Source: a virus. From it: a stretch of 32,605 nucleotides of DNA. The notes beneath the pieces were generated by a model, which was not told the origin of the DNA, searched no databases, and saw only the letters and a list, made by a program, of their open reading frames with translations. Below are positions 30,534-32,605 of the stretch, piece by piece (position 1 is the first letter of the stretch; each line of letters opens with the position of its first letter). The stretch lies in the IMG/VR virus record IMGVR_UViG_3300044568_000831, positions 1 to 32,605 of that record, one strand, 5' to 3'. The position numbers and the translations under genes are program-made.

Positions 30534-30904
30534 CTTACTTCCGTTCTGCCATTGCCTAGATCACGACGGTTATTTTTACTGCGTACTTCTGGGTCGGCTT
30601 GTTCTTGTTCGTAGATTTCTAATACTACATTCTGACATACACTACGGAACCAATTGTCTACAATATCTTGATCCGTTTTACCCTGATAGCCAGCTTTGAT
30701 TAACCGTGCTACAAAGAAGTCATTCCAATCAAGTTCAAACGCACCGTTACTGACATTCTCTGGATCAACTTCCATACTGAGTATTTCTACCCATGGTTCA
30801 CTAGCAAGAGTGGCTAGTTCTTTAGGAGTTTTCTTAACCTCTTTCTTAGGTTCTACCTTTGGTTCTTCTTTTTTCTTAAATAAATTTTTAATTTTATCCA
30901 ACAT
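30530..30904 (-). CDS. 124-residue conserved phage protein
   Basis: It begins MLDKIKNLFKKKEEPKVEPK, an amphipathic helix followed by a Lys/Glu/Pro-rich linker. The core ELDWNDFFVARLIKAGYQGK and DIVDNWFRSVCQNVVLEIYE resembles a small protein I recall from T4-like cyanophages. The C-terminal tail is polar. The amphipathic N-terminus could bind membrane. It shares one base with the 40-residue gene (TAATG) upstream. Function unknown. Confidence 0.7.
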   Translation of the reverse strand: MLDKIKNLFKKKEEPKVEPKKEVKKTPKELATLASEPWVEILSMEVDPENVSNGAFELDWNDFFVARLIKAGYQGKTDQDIVDNWFRSVCQNVVLEIYEQEQADPEVRSKNNRRDLGNGRTEVS

Positions 30905-31026
30905 TATATATTACCCCTACCTAATTCTTGATCCATATTAAACTCCATATACGCTTCATCTATCAGATATGAATGTGCTATTAGATTAACATATTCATCC
31001 CAACATCCTTTAATTAATTTCCACAT
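30904..31026 (-). CDS. 40-residue small protein
   Basis: A short frame that begins MWKLIKGCWDEYVNLIAHSY and ends NMDQELGRGNI. An AAGGA ribosome binding site lies about 5 nt before the ATG, overlapping the end of metK. Its ATG comes one base after the metK stop, and its TAA overlaps the next ATG (TAATG). These junctions and the coding-like helical composition support a real gene. No known family. Confidence 0.65.
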   Translation of the reverse strand: MWKLIKGCWDEYVNLIAHSYLIDEAYMEFNMDQELGRGNI

Positions 31027-31027
31027 A

Positions 31028-32128
31028 TTAATCCTTGAATAAATCTACTGCTTCCCAGGGCAAATAACTCTTACCAAAATGTCCATAGTTAGTAGTAGAA
31101 CTATAGATTGGGCGGAATAATTCAAAACGATCGATGATACCCTTGGGTGTTAGATCAACATTTTTACGTATCCATTCGATACTGTCAACGTCAACCCCTT
31201 GATCTGTTTTAACAAACAAACTAGTAGGTTCTTTAACACCAATGGCATAACTGATCTGCACAGTTGCTTGATTAGCACGACCACTGGCTACGATGTTCTT
31301 AGCTAGATAACGAGCCATGTAAGCCGCACTACGATCCACTTTGGTAGGATCCTTGCCAGAGAACGCACCGCCACCATGTGGGCAACTGCCACCGTAGGTA
31401 TCAACGATAATCTTACGTCCTGTAAGTCCAGTATCACCATCTGGTCCACCAATAACAAAACGGCCAGTTGGATTAATTAAGAACTCTGTACGATGATCAA
31501 TTAAGAACAATGGAACAATAGCACGGATCACTGATTTTACCACTGCTCTAACTTCTTCAATGTCTTTGTCAGCATCATGTTGTGTGCTACATACGATCTT
31601 ATCAATACGAATAGGTAATCCTTTACTGTCGTATTCAAGTGTAACCTGCGCCTTAGCATCAGGCCCTAACCAAGAAATGCCTTCTTCTCGTACAGCTTTT
31701 AGAGCTTTTAGAATCTCGTGACTCCAATAAATTGCCGCAGGCATGTAGTCAACTGATTCTTTACAAGCATAACCAAACATAAGTCCTTGATCACCAGCAC
31801 CAAATGTGTCTGTGCCTAGAGCAATGTCTGCACTTTGCCCATGTAGTAAGTTTGTGATTTCTACCGTACGCCAATCAAAGCCCGCTTGTTCGTAGCCAAT
31901 TGTTTTGATAATATTTCTTACAGTTGTGTCAACTTCTGCGGAGTCCAAATTACCTTTATATTCACCTGCTAGGACCACACGATTAGTTGTTACTAATGTT
32001 TCGCAAGCACAACGGCTAGCGATGTTTTCATCGCGCATTACCAGATCTAAAATTCCATCACTGATAGCGTCCGCTACTTTATCTGGATGGCCTTCTGCTA
32101 CACTTTCACTTGTAAATAGATATCCCAA
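31028..32128 (-). CDS. metK: S-adenosylmethionine synthetase
   Basis: A 366-residue protein, close to the bacterial 384. FTSESVAEGHPDKVADAISD carries the ATP-binding H14 and D16. GAGDQGLMFGYA and GGGAFSGKDPTKVDRSAAYM are the two family signature peptides. It makes SAM from methionine and ATP. In this window SAM is consumed by four twitch radical SAM enzymes and by QueE, which lies directly upstream and ends one base before this gene's ATG. A phage-encoded copy therefore probably boosts SAM supply. Confidence 0.95.
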   Translation of the reverse strand: MGYLFTSESVAEGHPDKVADAISDGILDLVMRDENIASRCACETLVTTNRVVLAGEYKGNLDSAEVDTTVRNIIKTIGYEQAGFDWRTVEITNLLHGQSADIALGTDTFGAGDQGLMFGYACKESVDYMPAAIYWSHEILKALKAVREEGISWLGPDAKAQVTLEYDSKGLPIRIDKIVCSTQHDADKDIEEVRAVVKSVIRAIVPLFLIDHRTEFLINPTGRFVIGGPDGDTGLTGRKIIVDTYGGSCPHGGGAFSGKDPTKVDRSAAYMARYLAKNIVASGRANQATVQISYAIGVKEPTSLFVKTDQGVDVDSIEWIRKNVDLTPKGIIDRFELFRPIYSSTTNYGHFGKSYLPWEAVDLFKD

Positions 32129-32605
32129 TTATTTTCCCCAACTGTTACCCCAAAGATCAACATGTAATCTTGGGCTGTAATAATAACCACGACGCATAGC
32201 TTCATCAGCTACGTTAAATTTGTTGCCGTTGTAAACACTTACAACACCGCCTACTGGCATAATGTATATAACGCCTTTGAACTTGGCCTTCCTGTATTCT
32301 GATACTGCACGATCTACTTCGTCAAAGTCATTGGGGTTTTCAACTACAAACTTGAGATATGTTGTACCTACACGCTCATAGCTCTTAACAATCTCAGGTT
32401 TAATTGCGTCACACCACAACTCACCCGACGCACTTAGTTTAGCACTTACACTGAATGTTATCTCACGACTGCCACGATTCCATAGTTTCAAGTACTTGGC
32501 AAAGTCTTCATGTAGTTCCTGGGTGCCATTGGTTTCGAACGTTAAGTTCTTTAGGTTATACATATCCTTATGACTTAACAAGTCTGGATAAGCACGTTGC
32601 CAACC
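32129..32605 (-). CDS. queE: QueE-like 7-carboxy-7-deazaguanine synthase, 5'-truncated by window edge
   Basis: The frame is open from the right edge to its TAA, showing 158 C-terminal residues. LTFETNGTQELHEDF and the final SPRLHVDLWGNSWGK are typical of QueE, where the latter closes the protein. The radical SAM cysteine cluster lies outside the window. QueE converts 6-carboxytetrahydropterin, the QueD product, into 7-carboxy-7-deazaguanine. With QueD at 23161, the phage has two of the steps to preQ0. It is coupled to metK. Confidence 0.85.
   Translation of the reverse strand, partial: GWQRAYPDLLSHKDMYNLKNLTFETNGTQELHEDFAKYLKLWNRGSREITFSVSAKLSASGELWCDAIKPEIVKSYERVGTTYLKFVVENPNDFDEVDRAVSEYRKAKFKGVIYIMPVGGVVSVYNGNKFNVADEAMRRGYYYSPRLHVDLWGNSWGK

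Noticed and set aside
1-32605. CRISPR arrays, insertion sequences or long direct repeats.
   Set aside because: Reading through the window showed no regularly spaced repeats, and no transposase or integrase motifs.

Overview
The window looks like part of the genome of a large T4-like tailed phage from an aquatic setting. The reasons are an AT-rich, very tightly packed gene order with ATGA and TAATG overlaps, many small genes of the kind found in marine T4-like phages, and a phage nucleotide-metabolism and replication set: thymidylate synthase, dihydrofolate reductase, a T4 RNase H-like 5' nuclease, a DEDDh exonuclease, QueD and QueE. The host cannot be read from the sequence. No tRNA, rRNA, CRISPR array or insertion sequence was recognised, and no gene-free stretch exceeds 300 bases.

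Bases 1-10923 (+ strand) form one uninterrupted operon whose promoter lies outside the window. It holds four twitch-type radical SAM enzymes (the first cut by the window edge), a 2OG-Fe(II) oxygenase-like protein, an unknown 388-residue protein, two SGNH-hydrolase-like proteins separated by a 33-residue mini-gene, a NodU/TobZ-type carbamoyltransferase, an APS-kinase-like P-loop protein and a duplicated glycosyltransferase-like protein. It meets, tail to tail, a - strand pair (sugar aminotransferase and NAD-dependent epimerase). Together these look like an accessory pathway that builds or decorates a glycan or small molecule. The product is unknown.

Bases 10904-32605 are all on the - strand. 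Read in the direction of transcription they run: QueE (cut by the window edge), MetK, two small proteins, an SGNH protein, 5' nuclease, DEDDh exonuclease, a 973-residue nuclease-helicase, a structured noncoding stretch, small phage proteins, QueD, a DUF3307 membrane protein, more small proteins, a MoxR-type AAA+ ATPase, a VWA/metallopeptidase-like partner, virion-like or unknown small proteins, DHFR, ThyA, more small proteins, then the epimerase and aminotransferase.

Regulation is unusually readable. Eight near-perfect sigma70-type promoters, all with exactly 17-nt spacers, sit on the - strand. Five place the -10 box only 5-7 nt before the ATG, so those mRNAs should be leaderless or nearly so. 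Four other starts sit in or beside small hairpins whose loop carries the ribosome binding site. Three of these overlap a T4-late-like TAAATA motif, the layout known from T4 genes whose early read-through transcripts are silenced.

The best candidate for something undescribed is the 973-residue fusion at 25186-28107 (Mrr-like nuclease, SF2 helicase, NUMOD3-like tail), with its own promoter, a CTAG content unlike its flanks, and a structured noncoding region downstream.
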